A program made the translations under genes and the position numbers. From Paeniglutamicibacter kerguelensis (GTDB lineage Bacteria; Actinomycetota; Actinomycetes; Actinomycetales; Micrococcaceae), in contig NZ_JAGIOF010000001.1 of NCBI RefSeq assembly GCF_017876535.1, forward strand, positions 2,976,001 to 3,040,000: a stretch of 64,000 nt of DNA. Direction: 5' to 3'. Numbering within the stretch: position 1 is the first letter of the stretch; each line of letters begins with the position of its first letter. This document shows, one piece after another, positions 25,615-33,689 of the stretch. The notes beneath the pieces were generated by a model that was given only the letters and a program-made list of their open reading frames with translations, had not been told where the DNA came from and ran no database searches.

Positions 25615-27300
25615 CTACGCCGAATAAACGAGATTGCCGTTGGAAATCGTGTGGGTCGACGGGTTGCCCCGCAGTGCGTGGACGTCATCGACGATGGGTT
25701 TTTCGAGAATGCAGAGGTCCGCAAGGTAGCCGGGGGCAAGGCGCCCCTTGCGGTCCTCCGCGTGGTCCTGCCAAGCCGGGTGGATGGTCATCATCTCCAG
25801 CGCCTGCCGGAAGCCGACCCGTTCGGGGTCGCCGGGGGCGCCCGGTCCCGCGGTGGTGTCCCTGGTGACGGCCGCGATGACCGATTCCCTCCAGTCCGGC
25901 GAGGTCACCGGAGCGTCCGAGGCAATGTTCGTCGGCACTCCCGCCTCGAGCAGCGAGGACAGCGGCTGCTGCCCGTCGAACCTTCCCGCGCCCAGGATCT
26001 TCTTCATCAGGGCCCCGGCCTCCGAGCGAATGGCCGGGTTCGTGCTCAGGCCCACGCCGTGGCGTTGGAACCTGCCGATGGATTCCGGGCCGTTGAAGGC
26101 ACCGTGGATGATGTAGTGCCGCGCGTCCCTAGGGTTTTTCCCCTGGGCTTCGGCGATTGCCTCGATCGCCGCGTCCGTCGTCGCGTCGCCCGTGGCGTGG
26201 ATTCCGGCCTGGAATCCTCCGTCGTGGATGCGGGTGATGAGCTTGCGAAGTTCGAGTTCGCGCTCGGCATCGGAATCGCCGGCGATGACCATGCTGCCGT
26301 GGTTGTGGCCGCAGGGCGTCTCGTAGGGTTCGCTCATCCAGGCGGTTCCGGAGCGCGGGATGCCGTCGGCAAAGATCTTGACCCCGGCGATTCGCAGCAG
26401 GTCTTCGCTGATGCCGCGCCGCCGCAGGCTGCCGGGCAGGTCCCCGGCCAGTCCCAGTCGCACGTCGTTTTCGTTCGCTCCGCCGGTGGACGAGAAGAGC
26501 AGCAGCACGTTGATCCGGAGGGTCAGCTCCCCGTCGGCCGCGAGATCGGCCAGCAGCGACAGGCTCCGGGTGGCGCTTGATCCGCCAAACAGGCCCTCGC
26601 CGCCGGGCCCCAGGCCGGGTTCGGTCAGCGAGGTGATTCCCAGGGAATGCAACCGACGCTGGTGCTTGATGATGCATTCCTTGAGTTCGGCATCCCCCAG
26701 CTGCGGGACGACCTTGCCGGCAAGTTCCACGGCCGCGTCAACCAGGAGTCCGTTTGCCCGGCCGTCGGCGAAGCTTCCCACGACGCCGTCGGGGTAGCCG
26801 CCGGCCCATGAGTCGAGCCCGGCCAAGCGCGCCGCCGTTTCATTCATGAGCAGCTGGTGCCCGGTTTGGTCGTAGGCGACCAGCGGGGAATCGGGACGGA
26901 GTCCGAACACGTGCTCTGGGCCGCCGTGGCCAAGCACCGCTTCGTCCCAGCCATGGGCACGAATCCAGCCGTCGCTCGCCGGAACGGCATCCTCGAGGAT
27001 GCGGACGACTTCCGCCCAGCTGCCTGCCACATGGCTTCCGACCGACAACGTCCCGTGCTCGGAGACCGCCGACTCGACGAAATGCAGGTGGCCGTCGTTG
27101 ATTCCCGGAAGCACGGCCCCGCCTTGCGCGTGGATGACCCGGGTTCGCGGTCCGATGAGATCCAGGATTTCGCCGCCACCGACTGCGGAAATTCGAGGGC
27201 CGGTTACGGCAACGGCAGTGGCGTCCCCCGCGGATGCGTCGGCTCCGTGAACTTGTCCGTTCACGATGACAACGTCTGCGGCTTGGTTTGTTTCCGTCAT
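25615..27300 (-). CDS. YtcJ-like amidohydrolase
   Basis: 561 residues of the amidohydrolase superfamily. The metal motif appears as PGINDGHLHF (about 63-72, where most relatives have DAHVH), with further ligands in AGIHATGDATTDAAIEAI (about 368) and a catalytic Asp in IASDAPVTSP (about 470). GRLAPGYLADLCILE is the normal C-terminal signature. It is first in the minus-strand series and lies 84 bases ahead of the binding-protein gene, so it may hydrolyse an amide in the imported compound. Asn in place of the usual second-motif Ala is within family variation. Confidence 0.85.
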   Translation of the reverse strand: MTETNQAADVVIVNGQVHGADASAGDATAVAVTGPRISAVGGGEILDLIGPRTRVIHAQGGAVLPGINDGHLHFVESAVSEHGTLSVGSHVAGSWAEVVRILEDAVPASDGWIRAHGWDEAVLGHGGPEHVFGLRPDSPLVAYDQTGHQLLMNETAARLAGLDSWAGGYPDGVVGSFADGRANGLLVDAAVELAGKVVPQLGDAELKECIIKHQRRLHSLGITSLTEPGLGPGGEGLFGGSSATRSLSLLADLAADGELTLRINVLLLFSSTGGANENDVRLGLAGDLPGSLRRRGISEDLLRIAGVKIFADGIPRSGTAWMSEPYETPCGHNHGSMVIAGDSDAERELELRKLITRIHDGGFQAGIHATGDATTDAAIEAIAEAQGKNPRDARHYIIHGAFNGPESIGRFQRHGVGLSTNPAIRSEAGALMKKILGAGRFDGQQPLSSLLEAGVPTNIASDAPVTSPDWRESVIAAVTRDTTAGPGAPGDPERVGFRQALEMMTIHPAWQDHAEDRKGRLAPGYLADLCILEKPIVDDVHALRGNPSTHTISNGNLVYSA

Positions 27301-27368
27301 TGCTTGTTCTCCCCTTCGTCAAATTATGGCATCGCGGTGTGATCCAGCTAACTAGCCAAGTAGAGTAT

Positions 27369-27391
27369 GTCGTATGACTTAGTCGTTTGAC
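27369..27391. promoter_or_regulatory. Direct-repeat candidate operator between amidohydrolase and TetR genes
   Basis: GTCGTATGAC (27369-27378) and GTCGTTTGAC (27382-27391) form a 10-base direct repeat with one mismatch and 3-base spacing. It lies in the 176-base AT-rich spacer between two divergent genes, a good place for the TetR protein encoded at 27477 to act on both promoters. Confidence 0.5.
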
Positions 27392-27476
27392 CAGAAGTAT
27401 CGAAAAGTTTCTTTCCGCGACCTTCAGCGAGGGTCCGTAGGATGGAATACAAGTTGCACAGGAAGGCATCTCGAAA

Positions 27477-28109
27477 ATGGCACACGTTTCCATAAAAGAT
27501 CGCAGTCACCAGTTTGTTGAGGCTGCTGCTCGGGTAATTGCACGAGAGGGAATTGCTGCTGCCACGACAAGGCGAATTGCGGCGGAAGCCGACGCCCCGC
27601 TGGCTGCGTTGCACTACTGTTTCCGCAGCAAGGATGAGCTTCTTGACGAGGTTTACAATTTCCTGAGCCGGGACTACGCCCGCGAGCTGGAACCAATGCA
27701 GAGCGGCTTGACGCTCGAGGAATCCGTTCGGGAGCATGCCAAAAGAATTTGGCGCCGAATGCTAAATACGCCTCACGAACAAGTAACCACTTTTGAGCTT
27801 TTGCTTCGCCGGAATCGGATCAAGTCCGAGGGCGAAATGGAACGGGCAATTGAAATCAACCGGTCGATGTACCAGGGATGGGTGAATTCGACGGTCTCGA
27901 TTTTCGAGGCCGGCGCCAACGTCTCCGGGATCGCAAACCCGCGCGATTTGGACATAATTGCGCGCTCATTCATTGCGAACATCGACGGCATCAGCCTGCA
28001 ACACCTGGCGGACCCCGACGAAGAACGCTCGTGGCAGCTGCTCGAGATACTGATCGATTCGATAATCTTTCAGATACTCAAGCGAAACGCCGTCGGCGAG
28101 CAGCCGTAG
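27477..28109 (+). CDS. TetR-family transcriptional regulator
   Basis: 210 residues with AGGAAGG upstream. The DNA-binding domain occupies the first 55 residues: AARVIAREGIAAATTRRIAAEADAPLAALHYCFRSKDELL, where the recognition helix precedes the typical H-Y-x-F-x-S/K-x-D pattern. The ligand-binding half is unremarkable. The gene diverges from the amidohydrolase that heads the sulfatase-importer series and is the probable repressor of that series. Its 3' end overlaps the convergent AraC gene by 40 bases. Confidence 0.87.
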   Translation: MAHVSIKDRSHQFVEAAARVIAREGIAAATTRRIAAEADAPLAALHYCFRSKDELLDEVYNFLSRDYARELEPMQSGLTLEESVREHAKRIWRRMLNTPHEQVTTFELLLRRNRIKSEGEMERAIEINRSMYQGWVNSTVSIFEAGANVSGIANPRDLDIIARSFIANIDGISLQHLADPDEERSWQLLEILIDSIIFQILKRNAVGEQP

Positions 28110-29068
28110 GACGCGCGAAAAACCCTGCTGAAGTGGGCACCATCGGGCAGGCCCCATCGCGCGCCAATGGCGCCCACCGGAACCTGGATCTGCAGCGGAT
28201 CCTCAAGATCCCGCCGGCAATGCTCGAGGCGCCGGGTGCGGATCCACTCGGCAACCGTGTGCCCGGTATCGGCGAAGAGCTTGTGCAAACTCCGCAATGA
28301 CATGAAATGCGCATCGGCAACCGCACCCGGGCTCAGCCTCGAGTCCGAAAGGTGTTCCTCGATGTACGCCTGGATTTGGCGGATTTGACGCATCTGGTTT
28401 CCGTCAACAAGTTCATTTCGCTCATGGAGCTCGCTGGCCAGCACGGTTCCGAGAATGTCGACCGCATTGGCCGCCAGGCGTTGGCCGATGGGCCCGCCCA
28501 TCTGTGGCAACATCTGTGCGATCTGGGTCAGGAACGGAGCCACCGCGCAGCCAATCTGGTTCCGCGATCCGATACCAACGGCGGTGAGTTCCGAGACATC
28601 ACCGGCAGGAAGCCCCAGAAGGTGGTGCGGAAACATCAGCACCAGCGTCCGGAAATCTTCTTCAAACAAGAGCGTGTAGGGCTGTTGGGTGTCATAGATG
28701 GCAAGCTCGCCGGGGCGCAGAACCGTCTCACGCCCACCCTGGAGCAGCATGCCATGTCCGCTCAATTGCAGGTTAAGCTTGAAATGCGGAGCGTCCCCAG
28801 CAGCCACCAATTCATCGGTCCTGCGCACCACGTGCGCCGTTGCGGCCACTTCCATGACGCCGACGTTCCCCAACCGGTTTCCGGCAATGCTGCCCGAAAA
28901 GGTACCCGCACGAACCGGCTCGGAGAGCAGCGGAACAAAGGCGCCCGAAACGAGCTCCCTCCATGCACTAAAGGAATCAACTTGTTGCACCTGGTACACG
29001 AGCGAAGAACCTTTCCCCAATCCGGTCAAAACCCTCCACCGGAACGCCGGGGGGGCAGTGAGTGGCAT
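28070..29068 (-). CDS. AraC-family regulator, FeaR-like
   Basis: 332 residues from the ATG at 29068 (a GTG immediately upstream at 29071 is possible). The N-terminal sensor domain (about 30-200) is of the AraC-binding-like type, with FKLNLQLSGHGMLLQGGRE and PGELAIYDTQQPY, as in FeaR-type activators. The C-terminal pair of helix-turn-helices spans about 235-332, with AEWIRTRRLEHCRRDL and WGLPDGAHFSRVFRASYGCSPTAFR. FeaR of enterobacteria activates an amine oxidase gene; here an amine oxidase gene lies 0.9 kb away, so a similar role is likely but inferred. Confidence 0.85.
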   Translation of the reverse strand: MPLTAPPAFRWRVLTGLGKGSSLVYQVQQVDSFSAWRELVSGAFVPLLSEPVRAGTFSGSIAGNRLGNVGVMEVAATAHVVRRTDELVAAGDAPHFKLNLQLSGHGMLLQGGRETVLRPGELAIYDTQQPYTLLFEEDFRTLVLMFPHHLLGLPAGDVSELTAVGIGSRNQIGCAVAPFLTQIAQMLPQMGGPIGQRLAANAVDILGTVLASELHERNELVDGNQMRQIRQIQAYIEEHLSDSRLSPGAVADAHFMSLRSLHKLFADTGHTVAEWIRTRRLEHCRRDLEDPLQIQVPVGAIGARWGLPDGAHFSRVFRASYGCSPTAFRLSI

Positions 29069-29151
29069 CACATTGAAGTCAATGTACGCGGAAAAGCTCG
29101 CAAAGTCACGTTTTTTCTCTGACTGGAGGTTTTAGAAATCCACCCGGCGGG

Positions 29152-29745
29152 TCAGCCTGCTTTCAGCATGTGCAGGTGCACGTCCAATTGCCCTTGGAGC
29201 AGTCTCGGGCTGTTGAATTTCGCATCCAAAACGGCCACCACCTGCGCCCCCATGAGAAACGTCAGTAGGGATTCACTCGCGTGCTCAACCTGGATTTCCG
29301 GCCGCAGCATGCCGCTGCGCACGCCCTCGGAAATCCAGTGCCTAATCAGCCCACGCCATTGGGCCATAGCCTCGTCATTAACCTCGGCAAACTCCTGCTC
29401 ATGAATGGCCATTTGCCAGAACGGAATCACCACGCGGGCTTCGTCCAGTCGGTCCGCATCCAGGGGAAGCACCTCCAGGGCAAAGCTGCGCAGGGCCTCC
29501 AGTCCATCGAGCCCGCGGGTGGCATTGTCGATCCTGGCATTCGTGCGCCCGAACACGTGGGTGAACGTCGCGCGCATGAGGCTGGCCCTCGTGGGGAAGT
29601 AGGGCTTGAGCGCCCCGTTGGCAAAGCCTGCCTCGGCAGCGACGTCGCGAAGGGTTACCCCGTCGAATCCCCGCCGGGCAATAACCCGCCAGGTGACCTC
29701 GACCAATTCGAGGCGACGTGCATCGTGGTCAACAATTTTCGGCAT
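29152..29745 (-). CDS. TetR-family transcriptional regulator
   Basis: 197 residues from the ATG at 29745; an in-frame ATG at 29754 is the alternative. TAGGAT lies seven bases before 29745, so a leaderless start is favoured. The helix-turn-helix reads VTWRVIARRGFDGVTLRDVAAEAGFANGALKPYFPTRASLMRATF, with the recognition helix at 37-45. The C-terminal half resembles BetI/AcrR-type domains. It is divergent from the copper amine oxidase gene and is the likely repressor acting at the palindrome 29832-29853. Confidence 0.85.
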   Translation of the reverse strand: MPKIVDHDARRLELVEVTWRVIARRGFDGVTLRDVAAEAGFANGALKPYFPTRASLMRATFTHVFGRTNARIDNATRGLDGLEALRSFALEVLPLDADRLDEARVVIPFWQMAIHEQEFAEVNDEAMAQWRGLIRHWISEGVRSGMLRPEIQVEHASESLLTFLMGAQVVAVLDAKFNSPRLLQGQLDVHLHMLKAG

Positions 29746-29831
29746 GTCGTCCATCCTACTGGCCGCAACCACAACCCCGCGGCCACGCGGGCCGGACAAA
29801 TCAACCTCTTGTGAAGAATGCGAATCATGGC

Positions 29832-29853
29832 TATTCTCTACAAGCAGAGAATA
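29832..29853. promoter_or_regulatory. Palindromic candidate TetR operator upstream of the amine oxidase gene
   Basis: TATTCTCT (29832-29839) and AGAGAATA (29846-29853) are perfect 8-bp arms with a 6-base spacer. The right arm overlaps TATAAA (29852-29857), a plausible -10 for the amine oxidase, so binding would occlude the promoter. TetR operators commonly have this size and symmetry. Confidence 0.5.
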
Positions 29854-29922
29854 TAAAAGTGGCGTACATCACGACCGCTCGAGATGCCCACCCCCAACAA
29901 GTCCTCTCCGAAAGGCAAGCTC

Positions 29923-31839
29923 ATGACCCTCAGCAACGCCACCGACCAGCAGACCGACACCGGCGCCTACACACTGACCACCAGCGAAGAAATCGATGCA
30001 GTGCGCGCCATCCTTTCCGAGAATGGCCACTTCCCGGACTCGGCCCGCGTGGCCTACCTTGGCCTGGAAGACCCGCGCCGCAACGAGGATGCAGTGGACC
30101 GTCGCTTCCGTGTATTCCTGCTCGACGTGGCGGGAGCCCGCCCCAAGGATGTCGTGGTTTCGGTGACCAACCGGTTTGTGGAGAGCGTCGTCGAGCTGGA
30201 CACCGCCACCAGCGGCGAGCTGCCGGTCTTGGAGGAGGAATTCGAGGTCGTCGAGCAGCTGCTCGCCGAAGACCCTCGCTGGCTCGAGGCCCTGGCAAAG
30301 CGCGACCTGGACGTGAAAAACGTGCGCGTCGCCCCGCTCTCGGCTGGCGTTTTCGAATACCCGGAGGAATCCGGCCGGCGCATCCTGCGCGGACTTGCCT
30401 TCGTGCAGAACCACCCGGAGGATTCGGCATGGGCGCACCCTGTCGACGGGCTGGTCGGCTACGTGGATGTGGGCAACCGCAGCGTGGACCAGGTCATCGA
30501 CCTGGGCGTCGTGGACATCCCGGCCGAGCACGGCAACTACACCGACCCTGAACTCACGGGACCGCTGCGCACCACGCAGAAGCCGATCTCCATCACCCAG
30601 CCCGAGGGCCCCAGCTTCACCGTCACCGGCGGCAACCACGTCGAGTGGGAAAAATGGAGCCTGGATGTCGGCTTCGACGTGCGCGAGGGCCTGGTGCTGC
30701 ACAACATTTCCTTCGAGGACAAGGGCCAGCCGCGGCGCATCCTCAACCGAGCCTCGATCGCCGAAATGGTTGTCCCCTACGGCGACCCCTCCCCCGTGCG
30801 CAGCTGGCAGAACTACTTCGACACCGGCGAATACCTGGTGGGCCAATTCGCCAACTCGCTGGAACTGGGTTGCGACTGCCTGGGCGAAATCCACTACATG
30901 TCCCCCGTGGTCTCCAACGCCCGCGGCGAGGCCCGCACCATCAAGAACGGTATCTGCATGCACGAGGAAGACTGGTCGATCCTGGCCAAGCACTCGGATT
31001 TGTGGAGCGGCATCAACTACACCCGCCGCAACCGCCGCCTGGTGATTTCGTTCTTCACCACCGTCGGAAACTACGACTACGGCTTCTACTGGTACCTCTA
31101 CCTCGACGGCACCATCGAATTCGAGGCCAAGGCCACCGGCATCGTGTTCACCAGCGCCCACCCGGGCGGCGACTACCCGTACGCCTCGGAAATGGCACCG
31201 GGCCTCGGCGCCCCGTACCACCAGCACCTCTTCGGCGCCCGGCTGGACTTCGCACTCGACGGCGGCCCGGGCCGCGTCGAGGAAGAGGACGTCGTTCGCG
31301 TGGCCACCGGTCCCGAGAACCTGCGCGGCAACGCCTTCTCACGCAAGCGCACGGCCTTCACACGCGAATCCGAGGCGATCCGCGACGCCGACTCGTCCAA
31401 GGGACGCACCTGGGTGGTGTCCAACCCCGAGTCCACCAACCGCCTGGGACACGCCGTCGCCTACAAGCTGCACCCGGCCGGGCAACCGACGCTGCTGGCG
31501 GATGAGGATTCCTCGATCTACCGGCGCGCGACCTTCGCCTCCAAGGCGCTGTGGGTGACCGCGGCCGCCCAGGACGAGCGCTACCCGACCGGCGACTTCG
31601 TGAACCAGCACGCCGGCGGCGCAGGCCTGCCCGAATGGGTCAAGGCCGACCGCGACATCGACGGCAAGGACCTTGTCGTGTGGCACACCTTCGGGCTGAC
31701 CCACTTCCCGCGTCCCGAGGACTGGCCGATCATGCCCGTGGACACCATCGGCTTCAAGCTGCGCCCCGAGGGCTTCTTCGACCGTTCGCCGGTCCTCGAC
31801 GTCCCGGCGCCGGCTTCCGGCAAGTCCTGCCACAGCTAG
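29923..31839 (+). CDS. Copper/topaquinone amine oxidase (phenylethylamine oxidase type)
   Basis: 638 residues from the ATG at 29923 (AAAGG upstream; the longer start at 29884 lacks a site). This enzyme oxidatively deaminates primary amines to aldehydes, ammonia and hydrogen peroxide. The topaquinone precursor is Tyr384 in GNYDYGFYW, the catalytic base Asp300 in [11 protein letters not shown], and the copper ligands His433 and His435 ([11 protein letters not shown]) and His594 ([12 protein letters not shown]). From memory it resembles Arthrobacter globiformis phenylethylamine oxidase over its whole length. No signal peptide is present, as in that enzyme. It stands under a divergent TetR gene and is followed after 11 bases by a small membrane protein. 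Confidence 0.96.
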   Translation: MTLSNATDQQTDTGAYTLTTSEEIDAVRAILSENGHFPDSARVAYLGLEDPRRNEDAVDRRFRVFLLDVAGARPKDVVVSVTNRFVESVVELDTATSGELPVLEEEFEVVEQLLAEDPRWLEALAKRDLDVKNVRVAPLSAGVFEYPEESGRRILRGLAFVQNHPEDSAWAHPVDGLVGYVDVGNRSVDQVIDLGVVDIPAEHGNYTDPELTGPLRTTQKPISITQPEGPSFTVTGGNHVEWEKWSLDVGFDVREGLVLHNISFEDKGQPRRILNRASIAEMVVPYGDPSPVRSWQNYFDTGEYLVGQFANSLELGCDCLGEIHYMSPVVSNARGEARTIKNGICMHEEDWSILAKHSDLWSGINYTRRNRRLVISFFTTVGNYDYGFYWYLYLDGTIEFEAKATGIVFTSAHPGGDYPYASEMAPGLGAPYHQHLFGARLDFALDGGPGRVEEEDVVRVATGPENLRGNAFSRKRTAFTRESEAIRDADSSKGRTWVVSNPESTNRLGHAVAYKLHPAGQPTLLADEDSSIYRRATFASKALWVTAAAQDERYPTGDFVNQHAGGAGLPEWVKADRDIDGKDLVVWHTFGLTHFPRPEDWPIMPVDTIGFKLRPEGFFDRSPVLDVPAPASGKSCHS

Positions 31840-31850
31840 GCCCTTGCACC

Positions 31851-32342
31851 ATGTCAACGATTCATGCGGGTGTCGCAGTCGCGGCACCCGCACGTGAACC
31901 GTCCGCCGGTTCCGCGGCATCGGCCGCGCCGGCGACTGCGGCTTCCGGGCGGATCCTGGCCAGGGGCATTGCCGTCACGGCGATGGCACTGGGCCTTGCC
32001 CACGTATGGATCCTCGTTGTGTTCCCGCATGGATTGTTGATGACCCTTTTGCTGGCCGCAATGGTGGCCGCATGCCTGAAATGTGCGCACCGGGCGTGGG
32101 GCAGCCCGCAGGCGCTTCCGGGGCTGTTGGCAATGTCGGCGTTCATGGCCATCGTTCACACGTTCATGGCCTTGGGATTCGGGGGCCACCAGCATGGGGG
32201 CCACGAGCCGGCGACCGCAGCCACGGCGGCTTCCGGAGCCATGCTCGCCATTGCCGCGGCCGAATTGGCGCTCGTGATGCTGTGCAGCATCGGCATGCGG
32301 CGCACCTCCTCGGCCGGCTCTCCCGCGCGTTACCTGGTGTAG
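31851..32342 (+). CDS. Small membrane protein with His-rich loop, downstream of the amine oxidase
   Basis: 163 residues, starting 11 bases after the amine oxidase stop. An Ala-rich N-terminus (about 1-35) is followed by four hydrophobic segments with VTAMALGLAHVWILVVFPHGLLM and LLAMSAFMAIVHTFMALGFG. A loop near residue 104-111 reads GGHQHGGHEP. The mix of Met, His and Trp in helices and a His-rich loop recalls small actinobacterial membrane proteins linked to copper, but I cannot name a family. Its 3' end overlaps the convergent VanY-like gene by 13 bases. Confidence 0.6.
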   Translation: MSTIHAGVAVAAPAREPSAGSAASAAPATAASGRILARGIAVTAMALGLAHVWILVVFPHGLLMTLLLAAMVAACLKCAHRAWGSPQALPGLLAMSAFMAIVHTFMALGFGGHQHGGHEPATAATAASGAMLAIAAAELALVMLCSIGMRRTSSAGSPARYLV

Positions 32343-33283
32343 TACTTTTCCAAGGTAACGACCTTCTTGTTGTGCATGTCCTTGGCGATCACGGGTCCAA
32401 CGTAGCGGAAGTGCCAGGGTTCGTAGTCGTATCCCGTGATCTTCTCGGTGCCCTTGGGGTAGCGCATGATGAAACCGTACTCATGCGCATGCTTGGCCAC
32501 CCATTTGCCCTCGCGGGTGTTTGCAAAGCACTTGGAGATCACGCACCGGCCGCTTGATGTTCCCACATCAATGGCCAGGCCTGTCTGGTGCTCGGAGGTT
32601 CCCGGCCGAGCTGAGACGCGGGCGGCCTCCTTGACACCCAGCTGGCGGGAATACGAGGCAAACAGCGTTTTTTGGCGGGCGTAGGAACGGTAAGCCGACA
32701 CCGCCGTCAGCGAGATCCTGTCCTTCATGGCGGCCTTGCGCATCCTATCGAAGGCAGCCACCGCCTGGGGTGTCATTTGTTTCGAGGTTCCGGGAATGGT
32801 CTTCAGGGCCGGTTTGTAGCTCGGACTCAGCTTGTGGTCTTTGTTGACGACGAATCCGAGTTCGTATCTGGGCGGCGCCTTCAGGGGTGGCTTCGCCGCG
32901 TCCGTGGACTTCGTCGCCACGGTCTTCACGTACCTGTTTGATATGTACCCGGTCTTGCCCTTGTAGGTCACCTTGTACCAGCCGGACTTCGAGTCCTGCA
33001 TCGACTTGAGTGCCGTGCCCTTCGAAATTCGCAGCAGCACCTTGGCCTTGGCCGAACCCCTGGCATGCAACTTCGTGCTCGACGTGGCCTTGAGGTTCAG
33101 GCTGGGCTTCTTGACTTCTGGAGGCGCTGCTTGAACTGCCAGCTGAACCCATGCACCTGCACTGTTGCCCAATGGCGTAGCTTGGGCGTTTCCCAGGCCC
33201 GTCGCCACAATGCCAGCTGCCACCGCCAGGCTCGCAGCGATCGCCAGTACGTGCAGGGAACCGGATTTCTTCTCGTATGACAT
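32330..33283 (-). CDS. VanY-type D-alanyl-D-alanine carboxypeptidase with SH3-like domain
   Basis: 317 residues with a signal peptide (about 1-35) that exports it. An SH3b-like domain follows (about 65-125: KLHARGSAKAKVLLRISKG ... GWYKVTYKGKTGYISNRYVK). The peptidase domain (about 165-315) has the zinc motif SEHQTGLAIDVG near 230 and WHFRYVG near 290. The enzyme trims peptidoglycan stem peptides. It has AGAGG nine bases before its ATG. No vancomycin-resistance genes are nearby, so a cell-wall housekeeping role is likely. Confidence 0.9.
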   Translation of the reverse strand: MSYEKKSGSLHVLAIAASLAVAAGIVATGLGNAQATPLGNSAGAWVQLAVQAAPPEVKKPSLNLKATSSTKLHARGSAKAKVLLRISKGTALKSMQDSKSGWYKVTYKGKTGYISNRYVKTVATKSTDAAKPPLKAPPRYELGFVVNKDHKLSPSYKPALKTIPGTSKQMTPQAVAAFDRMRKAAMKDRISLTAVSAYRSYARQKTLFASYSRQLGVKEAARVSARPGTSEHQTGLAIDVGTSSGRCVISKCFANTREGKWVAKHAHEYGFIMRYPKGTEKITGYDYEPWHFRYVGPVIAKDMHNKKVVTLEKYYTR

Positions 33284-33689
33284 CGCTTCTGCCTCTGCCC
33301 GATTTCGGCTCGTTTCACATCGAGGATATTTCCCAGGAATTCAATTCACCATACATCCAGGTCCGGCCTGCCGTTGTTTCTTGCCTCGCCGGGGAGTGCC
33401 CGATGCCCAAGTAGCCCCGAATGCGGACTATCCATTATCCGAACGGGTGGACTGATTTGGACACATTGGTTGGATTCGTGGTCCCGGGGCAGCCTAGGCC
33501 AGCCTTGGCTGTGAAGCTGGTACCCGTGATTCCAGAGCGATGGTTCTTATCATTCAGTTGGGGTTTCCCTCGGTCGCGGGAGTCCACACGCCATTTGACC
33601 GCGTGCTGAACTCTTCGCCCTTCCGTCCGACACCAGTGCGCCGCTGTTACGATTGATGGGTTCGCTCACGCTAAACCCCGAGGATGGCA
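33284..33689. other. Intergenic region with a candidate promoter
   Basis: 406 bases between divergent genes. No supported gene is present: a 62-codon frame at 33421-33609 lacks a start signal and has unremarkable composition. TACGAT at 33648-33653 is a reasonable -10 for the gene at 33690. The region is less GC-rich than its neighbours. Confidence 0.4.

Noticed and set aside
33421..33609. 62-codon ORF in the spacer before the Asp2/XcbB-like gene
   Set aside because: No ribosome site or TANNNT box, ordinary composition and no recognisable pattern.
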